Virus record (IMG/VR): IMGVR_UViG_3300022916_000010
Span: 1-64,000 of that record
Reading direction: 5' to 3' (one strand)
DNA length: 64,000 nt
Source of the DNA: a virus
Under the pieces are notes generated by a model. That model ran no database searches. It was not told where the DNA came from and was given only the letters and a program-made list of their open reading frames with translations. Below, in pieces: positions 21,657 to 30,330 of the stretch. The position numbers were made by a program, and so were the translations under genes. Numbering within the stretch: the stretch's first letter is position 1; every line of letters starts with the position of its first letter.

Positions 21657-22156
21657 TATTTTGGATTTTACTGAGTCTGTCGATTTTTCTGCCGTTGGTT
21701 TCTTATTACAAGGATAATAATCATTACAAAGATCTTGGAGATACCATCGCTGTTATTGTAGTTTTGGTATTTTTTACTTGTGTTGTTACTGGGATCACCA
21801 TTGGCTGTCATTCTGCCAGTCAAGACATGACAAGCGATGAGTTTGTTCAAAATACGTATACCACCGAAGTCCTTGAGGGTACTGACGCAGAAAATGCCAT
21901 TGTAAGCTCAGAAACGGACGCTAAGGGCATTAATTTAATTTTACATGACTTAGACGGTAAAAGAATTGTAGTCCCTTACAGCGTCAAAGAATGCAAGATT
22001 ATCAAGGATGATCTTTCATCTGACAAACCTCGGGTCGTTTATACTCATCGTTACGTTCCTACTCCTTGGTGGATTTGCCTTGTTTCATTCAATGCTAAAG
22101 AGACGAAGAAGTATGAGGTTTTTGTTCCTCAGAGCGTCATGTTTGACCTAAAATAA
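21653..22156 (+). CDS. Membrane protein with extracytoplasmic domain, 2 of 2
   Basis: 167 residues; helices near 1-17 and 31-52, soluble domain with TPWWICLVSFNAKETKKYEVFV. Tandem duplicate of 21168 with low residual identity. Confidence 0.72.
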   Translation: MIFWILLSLSIFLPLVSYYKDNNHYKDLGDTIAVIVVLVFFTCVVTGITIGCHSASQDMTSDEFVQNTYTTEVLEGTDAENAIVSSETDAKGINLILHDLDGKRIVVPYSVKECKIIKDDLSSDKPRVVYTHRYVPTPWWICLVSFNAKETKKYEVFVPQSVMFDLK

Positions 22157-22183
22157 TAATTTTACATAATTTTAAAGAAGGAA

Positions 22184-22234
22184 CATGAGTTTTTATATAA
22201 TATATATACAGAGTATATATATTATATAACTCAT
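22184..22234 (+). terminator. Long AT-rich hairpin
   Basis: ATGAGTT pairs with AACTCAT and a following ~14-bp ATATAATATATATA segment pairs with its complement around a CAGAG loop; a TTT bulge interrupts one arm. No T tract after it. It could be a cruciform, an RNA stabiliser or a terminator. Confidence 0.55.
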
Positions 22235-22302
22235 TTCCGGTTTTGCAATAAAGTGTGTAAATCTTATATTTTCTGATAAGTGGTTTTCATTTTGGAGACA
22301 AT

Positions 22303-22518
22303 ATGTTATTGAAGAATGAAGTTGAGAGTTTATTGGTTTCTGCTGTTGTACTTTCTGACGAGAGGTTTACTGAGTTGTGTGCAGGATTACAGCAGCAGGC
22401 TAATGAGCGTAATTTACGTAATCGTTTGTTTAACAAGATGAATGAAGACTCATTTATTAAAAATAAGGAAATAGATAATGCCCCAGATAAAACCGAGCCA
22501 AAAGAACTCGAAAGTTAG
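22303..22518 (+). CDS. Hypothetical helical protein, 71 aa
   Basis: MLLKNEVESLLVSAVVLSDERFTELC and onward; wholly helical, no membrane segment. SD TTGGAGA. Overlaps the next gene by 41 nt. Confidence 0.6.
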   Translation: MLLKNEVESLLVSAVVLSDERFTELCAGLQQQANERNLRNRLFNKMNEDSFIKNKEIDNAPDKTEPKELES

Positions 22519-22801
22519 TGTTGTTGTTGACGCCCAGAAAAAAGATTTGATGAAAGAATTTGTAGAGAAATGGGCAGCAGACGAGCAGCAGGATTGTGAG
22601 AACTTCTTTTTAGTTAAAGACTTACAGACTAATGGGATTGATAAACGAGTATGGTTAGGTCGATTTCGAGTGAATTGGTATCATCAGGAAGTCCCTGAAG
22701 GCAAGACGATTATTGCGAGTAATATGACTCGATCACTGTTTGTAGTTGTAAAAGAGAGTCTTGATGGAATGTATTTGGACATTCCTCAATTTAAGGATTA
22801 A
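22478..22801 (+). CDS. Hypothetical protein, 107 aa
   Basis: Mixed alpha/beta; LGRFRVNWYHQEVPEGKTIIAS looks like a beta sandwich edge. SD AAGGAAATAG inside the upstream gene. No family recognised. Confidence 0.6.
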   Translation: MPQIKPSQKNSKVSVVVDAQKKDLMKEFVEKWAADEQQDCENFFLVKDLQTNGIDKRVWLGRFRVNWYHQEVPEGKTIIASNMTRSLFVVVKESLDGMYLDIPQFKD

Positions 22802-22805
22802 AAAG

Positions 22806-22961
22806 ATGAGATATTTAGCTATCACTCTTATTTGTATTGCATTAATACTCGCTCATGTTGTAAATCTAATGCAAAGTTACTCAATCGAAGAATTAGAGCA
22901 GGACAATAAAGTTTTGGTTGAGCGCATAGTTGAAGTTGAACGTCAATTAGATAAGGAATAA
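22806..22961 (+). CDS. Small membrane-anchored coiled coil, 51 aa
   Basis: Start MRYLAITLICIALILAHVV (one helix), then a heptad-patterned tail SIEELEQDNKVLVERIVEVERQL. SD AAGGATTAAAAAG. Confidence 0.65.
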   Translation: MRYLAITLICIALILAHVVNLMQSYSIEELEQDNKVLVERIVEVERQLDKE

Positions 22962-22964
22962 AAG

Positions 22965-23183
22965 ATGAAGATTACTCTTGAGAAGACTCATGGGACTGGT
23001 GCTGTCGAAACAACTACGATTGATCTTGTGCAGCTTAATGAGAACCCTGAGTTGCCTAGTGTTCCTCTTGTTTTATTGAAGGTAGAGATTGGGGAACTTC
23101 TTTCTGACTTGGCTGATATTGAGCCTGCCCGGATGAACCCTACCACCAAAAACTTTATTAAGTTATTGAAGAAGGTAGAATAA
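22965..23183 (+). CDS. Hypothetical protein, 72 aa
   Basis: Soluble; N-terminal beta segments, C-terminal helices with PARMNPTTKNFIKLLKKVE. Overlaps the next start by one base. Confidence 0.6.
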   Translation: MKITLEKTHGTGAVETTTIDLVQLNENPELPSVPLVLLKVEIGELLSDLADIEPARMNPTTKNFIKLLKKVE

Positions 23184-23317
23184 TGTTAAAATTACCTTGC
23201 TTAATAGCTTCAATAGTATTTCTGTCATGTTTTTTCGTAACTGGTGATATTGGGATGTTTATAGCTGCTGTTGTTATAGGTATCGCTAGTTATCTTTTCC
23301 CGAGCGATATTCAATAG
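23183..23317 (+). CDS. Small membrane protein, 44 aa
   Basis: Two hydrophobic stretches (LIASIVFLSCFFV; GMFIAAVVIGIASYLF). Ends 7 nt before tRNA-Arg. SD GAAGG. Confidence 0.6.
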   Translation: MLKLPCLIASIVFLSCFFVTGDIGMFIAAVVIGIASYLFPSDIQ

Positions 23318-23323
23318 ACATTT

Positions 23324-23396
23324 GCGTCTGTAGCTCAATGGATAGAGCATCTGCCTTCTAAGCAGAATGTTACAGGTTCGAATCCTGTCAGGCGTG
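23324..23396 (+). tRNA. tRNA-Arg (anticodon UCU)
   Basis: Acceptor GCGTCTG/CAGGCGT, D-arm GCTC/GAGC, anticodon stem TCTGC/GCAGA with loop CTTCTAA, T-arm ACAGG-TTCGAAT-CCTGT. Reads AGA, abundant here. Confidence 0.92.
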
Positions 23397-23403
23397 TTAT
23401 ATA

Positions 23404-23475
23404 GGCGGGTGGCGGAATTGGTAGACGCACGTAGACATACGATTGTCGGTTTAAGTCCGAGAGTAGGGCGGTAGC
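23404..23475 (+). pseudogene. Degenerate tRNA-Leu
   Basis: GCGGGTGGCGGAATTGGTAG with ACGC following is a standard tRNA-Leu 5' half, and TCGG-TTTAAGT-CCGA a T-arm. The anticodon stem collapses to CGTA-GACA-TACG, and no full acceptor partner is present. Probably a decayed tRNA directly after tRNA-Arg. Confidence 0.5.
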
Positions 23476-23484
23476 CCGAAAACA

Positions 23485-23589
23485 ATGATCCAATGCGTTC
23501 TTACATTGACTAAAGAATTACAAAATCTTGCGCGAGAGGTAAAGCTTCAAGGAAGAGATATTAGTAGACTTCAGGATTTGAGGCCATAA
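23485..23589 (+). CDS. Small hypothetical protein, 34 aa
   Basis: MIQCVLTLTKELQNLAREVK and onward, an amphipathic helix or coiled coil. Weak SD. The frame begins within the tRNA relic's tail. Confidence 0.35.
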   Translation: MIQCVLTLTKELQNLAREVKLQGRDISRLQDLRP

Positions 23590-23593
23590 TAAA

Positions 23594-24187
23594 ATGGAAG
23601 AGATAACATACAGGCAGGTGGTAGACCGAATAATGGGCTGTAGCACCGAACCTTTAGCTTGTGGTCATATTGATGAATATCCAGAAGATAAGATTTGTAA
23701 TCTTTTGGAAGATGAAGATACATCAGATGAGCAGTTAAAGATTATCATTCAGGCGTGGGGATCTGTCCGATCCCTGCTTGGTCCTGCATTATCTGGTGAT
23801 AAGCGTTTGAATATGCCTGTGGAGAAAGTGGATTCTGCTATTCATCTTCTTTTTCATATTGTTGAGATGACAGCATATCCTGGTTTTCAGCAGAGAGCCG
23901 TAAGTGACTTCAAAAGAGCTATTAATGGTGATTTCGTTGATAAATATGTTCAAATTATTGCATTTGCTGCTTCTGGGTATGATTTTGATGAATATACAGA
24001 ATATTGGGCAAAAGCTTTAGAGATAGAAAACATTGCTGTGCTTGCATTTAGGCTGTTAATTGAAAAAGAACCTTTTTGCAAGACAAGGATAAAAAAGTTT
24101 TTCGACAGGTTGGTTTCGAATGTCGAAGCAAACGATTGGGATATAGATATCGCTCTAGTCAAAGACCTTTATGGAGAAGCGGAATAA
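23594..24187 (+). CDS. Hypothetical helical protein, 197 aa
   Basis: All-helical composition with HEAT-like hydrophobic spacing; Cys near 16 and 24. No family recognised. Last base shared with the next gene's start. Confidence 0.65.
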   Translation: MEEITYRQVVDRIMGCSTEPLACGHIDEYPEDKICNLLEDEDTSDEQLKIIIQAWGSVRSLLGPALSGDKRLNMPVEKVDSAIHLLFHIVEMTAYPGFQQRAVSDFKRAINGDFVDKYVQIIAFAASGYDFDEYTEYWAKALEIENIAVLAFRLLIEKEPFCKTRIKKFFDRLVSNVEANDWDIDIALVKDLYGEAE

Positions 24188-25239
24188 TGGGATGTTATAA
24201 TGCATGTTGCAATTTGTCCAATTTACCTATTCTGTGTGGAGACAAGGTACGTTTAGTTCTTTTGCTTCCAGACATTAAGGGGAGATGTGGTCATCCTGTG
24301 CAAGATAGTATTATCAAATCAGATGATCTTTTTCAACCTTTTTCTGTTGCAATAAAAGGTGAATATGATGATTATGGTTGCATAGACGTAGACGAAGAAG
24401 ATCCGATGTCTACACATTTGTTGTCATTTTTTGAGCGACTTCAGAAAGAGGGAAGAATCGATCTTGGTAAGGATTTTCCGGAAGGGAGATACAAAGAGTA
24501 TGGTAATGGTCTTCTTAGATGGTTGAAGATCATTGGGTATGAGATGGATTTTCGGATTGACATAAGTGTTTTTGGGAAGAGTCCTCATTTCGAGCAGGAT
24601 TGGCAACAACTCATGTATTGTTTGGTACATGAAGATGTTTATCAAAAAGCGATTGGTTTATTGTCATTGAAGGTTTTGGATTGGCATTCTGAAATTTCAT
24701 ATTTTGACAATATTAAATCTCATGCTGATTGTTGGTATAATTGGGCGAAAAAGAATTTTGCAGCGATTGAGGATAATGAACGTGCAAGATTTACAATGAG
24801 TGATATTCATTGGCCTGCTTCTCATACTGTTATAGCGATTAATGCAGCATTAGATTTAACGCCCGCCAGTGACTCAGAAGAGGTACATAATCGGTTTTTA
24901 GGTTTTAATGAGGATAAAAGGTATAATATAACATTATGGTCTAAGTTGTACTATGAGCCTATCTATAAAGCCATTTCTGATGGCGTTGATACTAATGATA
25001 TTAGATGGACTTCATTCAGGGATTCATTATGTGAGCTTGCATCTGTTTCTATGGCAATGACTTATGTGATTGGGAAGACTTGGTTGCCTTTACAGACTAG
25101 AGGACAGGGCTTTGATCCTGATCTTCATGAAAGACAAGTGGGGTTTAATCTTTTCTGCGCGGAATTTATTAACTCCTTGCGCAAAGAGTCTTTAGAAGAA
25201 GATAATTATATAGAAGAAATGATGGGAAAATCTCCCTGA
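24187..25239 (+). CDS. Hypothetical phage protein, 350 aa
   Basis: Start MGCYNACCNLSNLPILCGDKVRL chosen because it abuts the preceding stop. The opening 'x-C-x-LSxLPIxxGDxVRxxLL' pattern recurs in large phages in proteins of unknown role. The gene ends SP-stop, the TGA being part of TCTCCCTGA. Confidence 0.65.
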   Translation: MGCYNACCNLSNLPILCGDKVRLVLLLPDIKGRCGHPVQDSIIKSDDLFQPFSVAIKGEYDDYGCIDVDEEDPMSTHLLSFFERLQKEGRIDLGKDFPEGRYKEYGNGLLRWLKIIGYEMDFRIDISVFGKSPHFEQDWQQLMYCLVHEDVYQKAIGLLSLKVLDWHSEISYFDNIKSHADCWYNWAKKNFAAIEDNERARFTMSDIHWPASHTVIAINAALDLTPASDSEEVHNRFLGFNEDKRYNITLWSKLYYEPIYKAISDGVDTNDIRWTSFRDSLCELASVSMAMTYVIGKTWLPLQTRGQGFDPDLHERQVGFNLFCAEFINSLRKESLEEDNYIEEMMGKSP

Positions 25240-25283
25240 AAATAGCTGGAAAATTGTGAGCTTGTCTGAAAGGGCAAAAACTC

Positions 25284-26447
25284 ATGGAAAAAATAGAATA
25301 TCACATACATCCTGCTTTAACTCTTCCGTTCGATGACTTGTATAAAGGTCTTCAGGAAGAGGTAGAGGCTGGATACATCAACGTTCAAACTAAAGATGAT
25401 TTAGAGCTTTTCAATTATAGTGCTACTGCTACTTATGATAAGCATTGGAACATTTTTACTCTTGTGGCCAGAGGTTTAATCCTTTGCCCTTCTCAAAAGA
25501 AGGTAGTCGCTGCTCCTTTTCCCAAGTTCTTCAATTATGGAGAGGTAGAAGAAGACCTACCTGATTTGGGTTTTTCTACTACTTTGAAGATGGATGGATC
25601 TTTAGGGATCGTTTATTTTTGGAATGGAAAATGGAATGTAGCTACTCGTGGTTCTTTTGCTTCTGATCAAGCTGTTTGGGCTGAGAAGAATTTACAGAGC
25701 TACATGCTTGATTATATGCATGAGAATGCTACTTATTTAGTGGAAATAATCTATACTCAGAATCGCATTGTTGTAACTTATGATTTTGAGGGATTAGTTT
25801 TACTGGGGGGGTACTTTGTAGATACTGGTCATGAATTGCAAAGAGAGATATTGGAAGCCACCAGTAGAGAGACTGGAATGGGTTTGACTGAAACTGCTCA
25901 TTTTGATTCTTTGGATGATATGTTGGGAGTTTGCAAAACGTTGTCGTATAATGAAGAGGGTTTCGTTGTACGGTTTACTAATGGTTATCGTATCAAGATC
26001 AAGGGTGATGAGTATTGCAGGTTGCATCGCTTAGTTTCTAATTGCACTCCATTGGTTATCTGGGACATGATGAGAAACTTAGATGATCTTGAAAATGCGA
26101 AAAAAGATTTGCCAGAGGAATTTCGTAAAGATTTTGATGCTATAGAATCTATACTGAATGGGAAGCTGGACGATCTTTTAACTGAGGTAGAAGAGGTTTA
26201 TCTATCTACTAAAGAGTTGGGTGATAAAGAGTTAGGAATGTATTTGCAGAATCCAAACAATACTATCGACCCAAGGGTTAAAAGATTCGTTTTTCCCTGT
26301 AGAAAACGAGATTTTTTAGAGACTATACGAACTGGGTCTAAGTCTAAACTTCGTAATAGTTTGTTCGAATTGTTTAGACCTACTGGCAATGTATTGGAAG
26401 GTTTTGAGCCTTCTACTGCTATGAATCGTTTTGAAGAAGAGAAGTAA
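25284..26447 (+). CDS. T4 Rnl1-like RNA ligase
   Basis: 387 residues, typical for T4 RNA ligase 1 (374). Nucleotidyltransferase motifs: I K102-M-D-G-S, III/IIIa around YLVEIIYTQNRIVV, IV EEGFVVRF (~223), V YRIKIKGDEY (~233). The C-terminal helical domain is where Rnl1 members bind tRNA. Reaction: ATP-dependent joining of 3'-OH and 5'-phosphate RNA ends, in T4 repairing anticodon-nicked tRNA. Lies directly upstream of a sigma factor (1-nt overlap). Confidence 0.9.
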   Translation: MEKIEYHIHPALTLPFDDLYKGLQEEVEAGYINVQTKDDLELFNYSATATYDKHWNIFTLVARGLILCPSQKKVVAAPFPKFFNYGEVEEDLPDLGFSTTLKMDGSLGIVYFWNGKWNVATRGSFASDQAVWAEKNLQSYMLDYMHENATYLVEIIYTQNRIVVTYDFEGLVLLGGYFVDTGHELQREILEATSRETGMGLTETAHFDSLDDMLGVCKTLSYNEEGFVVRFTNGYRIKIKGDEYCRLHRLVSNCTPLVIWDMMRNLDDLENAKKDLPEEFRKDFDAIESILNGKLDDLLTEVEEVYLSTKELGDKELGMYLQNPNNTIDPRVKRFVFPCRKRDFLETIRTGSKSKLRNSLFELFRPTGNVLEGFEPSTAMNRFEEEK

Positions 26448-27295
26448 TGGAACTAGAAGACTTAAAGAATATTTTAGAACAGAATAGATACGTAGACCAT
26501 CCTGATTTTGAGGATTCTACAATTTCTGAACGCATTGAGAACCAAGACCTTCCAGAGGATGTGGATGTATCTTGGTTTTTCAATTGTGATCTTCCTGTTA
26601 GAACGTCTAAAAATATTGTTGTATTAAGTCGGGAAGAAGAACGGAATGTATTTTTGCGTTATAATTTAGCGCGAAAAAGAATTTCTCAGGTAAAAGAGTC
26701 ATATCCTGATGGACTCACGGATACAGCTAAACAAGAGATAATGCATTGGTATAAAGTTGTATTAGCAATGCAAAAGAAGTTAGTAGAATATAATCTAGCA
26801 CTAGTCATAAATACAACAAAGAGATTTTTGAAGAGTGGTTTAGATTATGAAGATATGGTATCTGTCGGTAATGAAGCATTACTGAGAGCTATTAAGACAT
26901 TCGATATTTCTAGAGGCAATAAGTTTTCGACTTATGCAACTTGGTCTATTATAAAAACTTTTGCCGGAGAAATTAAGAAGAAACAAGAGAGAGAAGAAAA
27001 GTTCCCTGTCTCTTATGACACTGAAGATGGAGAAGATGTAGAAGATCTATCCACCGATTATAGTAAGTTAATAGATGTTATTAGAACAGCATTAAAAGAT
27101 AATTCTGCTGGACTAACTTACCAAGAAAGAGTCGCTGTTGAAATGAGATACTTTTTTGATGGAAAGAAACCCACTTATTCTGATGTTGGTAAAGAGCTTG
27201 GAGTAAGCAGGCCGTGGGCTAAACACCATGAGGAAAACGGTTTACGTAAATTGAAAAAATTCCTCGAAAAAACAGATTATTGTGTTGCATTTTAG
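26447..27295 (+). CDS. Sigma-70-like transcription factor
   Basis: 282 residues. Region 2: LVEYNLALVINTTKRFL, LDYEDMVSVGNEALLRAIKTFDISRGNKFSTYATW, with core-binding and -10-recognising sequence. Region 4 near the C-terminus: LTYQERVAVEMRYFF...YSDVGKELGVSRPWAKHHEENGLRKLKKFL, a helix-turn-helix. Region 1 is absent and region 3 short. It could redirect host RNA polymerase to phage promoters. Confidence 0.88.
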   Translation: MELEDLKNILEQNRYVDHPDFEDSTISERIENQDLPEDVDVSWFFNCDLPVRTSKNIVVLSREEERNVFLRYNLARKRISQVKESYPDGLTDTAKQEIMHWYKVVLAMQKKLVEYNLALVINTTKRFLKSGLDYEDMVSVGNEALLRAIKTFDISRGNKFSTYATWSIIKTFAGEIKKKQEREEKFPVSYDTEDGEDVEDLSTDYSKLIDVIRTALKDNSAGLTYQERVAVEMRYFFDGKKPTYSDVGKELGVSRPWAKHHEENGLRKLKKFLEKTDYCVAF

Positions 27296-27311
27296 CGATT
27301 TTATGCTAGAA
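27284..27311 (+). promoter_or_regulatory. Sigma-70-type promoter
   Basis: TTGCAT, ~16-nt spacer, TAGAAT, then ATAGTAG. Overlaps the sigma gene's end and drives the AT-hook gene. The TGCTA(T/G)AATATAGTA element matches the promoter at 32.6 kb. Confidence 0.65.
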
Positions 27312-27353
27312 TATAGTAGAAAGCAAATTTAAACTTTTTAAGGAGATGTAGCA

Positions 27354-27818
27354 ATGGCTGAACTGATTTATGTTGATGCAGAAGGAAACGAACTGAGTCG
27401 TAAGGTCAAGGGTAAGGGTCGTCCCCCGCGTGGCGCCGTGAAGCAAGACAATGGCGATTTTATTGTTAGCCCCGTTGCTGACGCTGTTCGCTTTACCCCT
27501 GAGTATATTACCTTTGGGCCTGATGGCGAAATCGCTGTCGAGTTGAAGGATGCCGATGGGAATTTGGTTTCCCGTTTGGCAAAGGGCCGAGGTCGGCCAA
27601 AGCCTGGTTTTACCAAGCTGACTGAAGGCGAATACGCTGGTCATTGGACTAAGGTTTTTGATGCAGATGGTAATGCTGTAGATGAAACTGTAGTTGCTAC
27701 GGTTGTCGAAGATTCGGAAGCCGAATCGGAAGCAGAAGCCGGTGATGAACCAGAAAACGAAGTTACAGTAACAGTCACCGAAACTGATACTGTAACTGAC
27801 CCCGCCGCGACTGTGTAA
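27354..27818 (+). CDS. AT-hook protein with acidic tail
   Basis: 154 residues. Two AT-hook cores, KGKGRPPRG (~20) and KGRGRPKPG (~77), each in a repeated unit beginning DAEGNELSRKV / DADGNLVSRLA. A third DADGNAVDE unit leads into an acidic Val/Glu/Thr tail. AT-hooks bind the minor groove of AT-rich DNA, so this may be a nucleoid-type protein. Markedly higher GC than its neighbours. Confidence 0.75.
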   Translation: MAELIYVDAEGNELSRKVKGKGRPPRGAVKQDNGDFIVSPVADAVRFTPEYITFGPDGEIAVELKDADGNLVSRLAKGRGRPKPGFTKLTEGEYAGHWTKVFDADGNAVDETVVATVVEDSEAESEAEAGDEPENEVTVTVTETDTVTDPAATV

Positions 27819-27825
27819 GTAACAA

Positions 27826-27881
27826 ACATCGTTACTGAAGCATGAGACTGACCTGGGTGATCATCCCAGGTTCTCTCATGT
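27826..27881 (+). terminator. Double hairpin after the AT-hook gene
   Basis: AGTAAC/GTTACT, then CATGAGA...ACCTGGG-tgatcat-CCCAGGT...TCTCATG. Strong stem without a clear T tract; likely a terminator or 3'-end protector. Confidence 0.6.
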
Positions 27882-27905
27882 ACTTATAAGAAAAGGAGAT
27901 TTAAA

Positions 27906-28529
27906 ATGAAGAAGTTATTTTTAGCGATTTTATTTATTGCTATCACTACGAGTACTGTTGTTGCAGAGACCCCGACAACAAAGCCTGCACCTGCGGCTCC
28001 TACTGCGGATACTTATCAGCATCTTGGTTTGATGCTTGCTAATATCCAGCTAAAGAATTCCATGAAGCAGGCCGAAAAAGAATATCAAGCAAAGGTATTG
28101 CAGGCTAAGAAGGATTATGTTAAACAACTTCATGGAGAATTGAAGAAGTCTGTTGACAAGGGTGATGCAACGTTGTCTAAGATTCTTGTTCTTAGAATGG
28201 CCGAGGTTAACAAAGAAATTGAAGCTGCAACGCCGGCCGCAACACCTAAGATTAAGCCGGTCCCTGTTCTGCCTCCGACAAGTGTAGCTCATAAGTGGGA
28301 AGGCGTTTATAAGTTCACTTATGGAACAATTGAGATTCAACCCGATGGTAAAAGTATTTTGAACGGTATTCATAAGGGAACTGGCGTTAGTGTAAAGCTT
28401 GATAGAGCCTTGTTAATCACTTGGAATGCGGGAAATAAACGAGCATCGAACGAGATCTTCATTTTGAAGGATGGAGTGTATCGTTCTTTCCACAGTCATA
28501 AGGTAGTTTCTGCAACTAAAACTAAGTAA
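27906..28529 (+). CDS. Secreted protein with coiled coil
   Basis: 207 residues. Sec signal peptide MKKLFLAILFIAITTSTVVAET, Pro/Ala/Thr linker, coiled coil (MKQAEKEYQAKVLQAKKDYV), second linker, and a ~75-residue beta domain starting HKWEGVYKF. The layout recalls secreted proteins of Planctomycetes and allies. SD AAAAGGAG. Confidence 0.75.
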   Translation: MKKLFLAILFIAITTSTVVAETPTTKPAPAAPTADTYQHLGLMLANIQLKNSMKQAEKEYQAKVLQAKKDYVKQLHGELKKSVDKGDATLSKILVLRMAEVNKEIEAATPAATPKIKPVPVLPPTSVAHKWEGVYKFTYGTIEIQPDGKSILNGIHKGTGVSVKLDRALLITWNAGNKRASNEIFILKDGVYRSFHSHKVVSATKTK

Positions 28530-28540
28530 AGGATAATAAA

Positions 28541-29668
28541 ATGGCATTTTTCGGAGTAACAATTGAGACTATAGAGAAAGTATATCCGCATCCTAATGCA
28601 GATAGACTTGAACTGGCTAAACTGGATGGTATGGAATTTCAATTTGTTATTCCTAAAGGTGTTTATACTTCCGGTGAAGAGGTTATCTACTTCCCTATCG
28701 ATTCTCTGCTTCCTGATTGGGTTTCTGAGAAGATGGGATTACTGGGAAAATTATCCGGCAGTAAGAAAAACCGTGTCAAAACTGTCCGTCTAAGGGATGA
28801 GATTAGTCAAGGCATTGTAGGTAAGCTGGATATGCTGGGCGAGGATGTTGAGAAGCCTGATCCTACCGAGATTGATGAGCCTTTTACCACCGAACAGTTA
28901 ACTCAGTATTTTGGAGTAGAGAAATATGAGCCACCTGTTCAGTTTAGCATGATGGGGGGGAATCAGACTAAACTTACTACTTTACCTGAAGATCTTACTA
29001 TCTATGATATTGAAGGTGCAGAAAGGTATAAGCATCTAGTGGAAGCACTAATGACTAGACCTTGCTGGATTTCTGAGAAAGTAGAAGGGTCTAATTTCTC
29101 TGTCACTATTGGAGTTGATAGAACTGAGTACGTTAACTCTCGTAGACATACTATTGAAACTGAGGATAAGTCTACTAATCCTTGGTGGCAAGTAGCTATT
29201 AGAGAAGGTATTTTGGATTTTGCTAATGCAATTGCCGATGAACATCCAGGCAAAAGCGTTACTGTTTATGGAGAGATGCTTGGTCCGAAAGTCCAAAAAA
29301 ATATCTATAAATTCCCAGAGAATACGGTGAGACTGTTTGACCTTAAAATCAATGGTCTTTGGGTTAATACACCGATCTTTATTGATTACATTAATAAGGT
29401 GTTTGGCAAGAAGGCAGGATTGATACTTGTTCCTACTCTTGGCTATAATATAACATTAGAAGATTGGTTGCTGTCTAAGAATCCTCACGAGACTGATCTG
29501 TTCCCGAAGGGTGTAACGATACAGCAAGCCTCTAATGGGTATTCTATGCTTTATCCGGATGTTCGCAGAGAAGGCATTGTTATCAAGCCACTGGAAGAAG
29601 AGTATATTAAGGGGCGTCGTTTAATCATCAAGCAGCGTAGTCCTATCTACCTTGCTGATGAGAGATAA
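28541..29668 (+). CDS. Rnl5/DRB0094-like RNA ligase
   Basis: 375 residues. N-terminal OB-fold module (ETIEKVYPHPNADRLELAKLDG), as in Deinococcus DRB0094. Then the ligase: motif I ISEKVEGSNF with K180, motif III VYGEMLG, motif IV REGIVIKP, motif V RLIIKQRSP. This family seals 3'-OH/5'-P nicks on RNA strands and is distinct from both other ligases here. SD AAAGGA. Confidence 0.88.
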   Translation: MAFFGVTIETIEKVYPHPNADRLELAKLDGMEFQFVIPKGVYTSGEEVIYFPIDSLLPDWVSEKMGLLGKLSGSKKNRVKTVRLRDEISQGIVGKLDMLGEDVEKPDPTEIDEPFTTEQLTQYFGVEKYEPPVQFSMMGGNQTKLTTLPEDLTIYDIEGAERYKHLVEALMTRPCWISEKVEGSNFSVTIGVDRTEYVNSRRHTIETEDKSTNPWWQVAIREGILDFANAIADEHPGKSVTVYGEMLGPKVQKNIYKFPENTVRLFDLKINGLWVNTPIFIDYINKVFGKKAGLILVPTLGYNITLEDWLLSKNPHETDLFPKGVTIQQASNGYSMLYPDVRREGIVIKPLEEEYIKGRRLIIKQRSPIYLADER

Positions 29669-29676
29669 GTAAATAT

Positions 29677-30330
29677 ATGATAATTGCATGTATATCTGAT
29701 ATGCATGGACAGATGGATGAGGTACAGGTCCCTGAATGTGACTTGTTAATCATTGCGGGAGATATCTGCCCTACTACGAATCACGAAGCAGCGTGGCAAG
29801 CCAACTGGTTGAAAGATCATTTCGCCAGTTGGCTTTCTTCTGTGCCTGCTAAAAATATAGTAGGGATTGCAGGTAACCACGATTTTGTTTTCCAGTATGC
29901 AAAAAAATGGACTATTGAGCTTTCGTGGCACTATCTTTATAATGATAGTGTAGAGATTGATGGAATTAAAATATGGGGAAGTCCCTGGAGTCCACATTTT
30001 GGGTATAATTGGGCATTTAATTTTCCCACAGGTAATGCTGGTAAAACTAGAGCAGCACTTTTATATCAAACTATTCCACTAGACACTGATATTGTAATTA
30101 CTCATGGCCCACCAAAAGGATATGGAGATTATGTACATTGGGATGGATCGTTGGCTGGTTGTCCTATACTTTTGAGTAGAATGTATGAAATACAGCCAAA
30201 GCTACATGTATTTGGACATATACATGGGGGAACTGGTGTTTATCAATCTGCCGATATAAAATTTATAAATGCTAGTGTGTTATCTGAAAATTATGAGTTG
30301 ACTAAAAATCCGATAATGACTGTGTTATGA
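29677..30330 (+). CDS. Calcineurin-like metallophosphoesterase
   Basis: 217 residues with all metal motifs: ISDMHG, IIAGDIC, GNHDFV, ITHGPP, FGHIHGG. Resembles MPPED/UPF0046 members that cleave phosphodiester or cyclic nucleotide bonds. Next to the RNA ligase it may prepare RNA ends, which is inference. Overlaps the next gene by 4 nt. Confidence 0.85.
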   Translation: MIIACISDMHGQMDEVQVPECDLLIIAGDICPTTNHEAAWQANWLKDHFASWLSSVPAKNIVGIAGNHDFVFQYAKKWTIELSWHYLYNDSVEIDGIKIWGSPWSPHFGYNWAFNFPTGNAGKTRAALLYQTIPLDTDIVITHGPPKGYGDYVHWDGSLAGCPILLSRMYEIQPKLHVFGHIHGGTGVYQSADIKFINASVLSENYELTKNPIMTVL

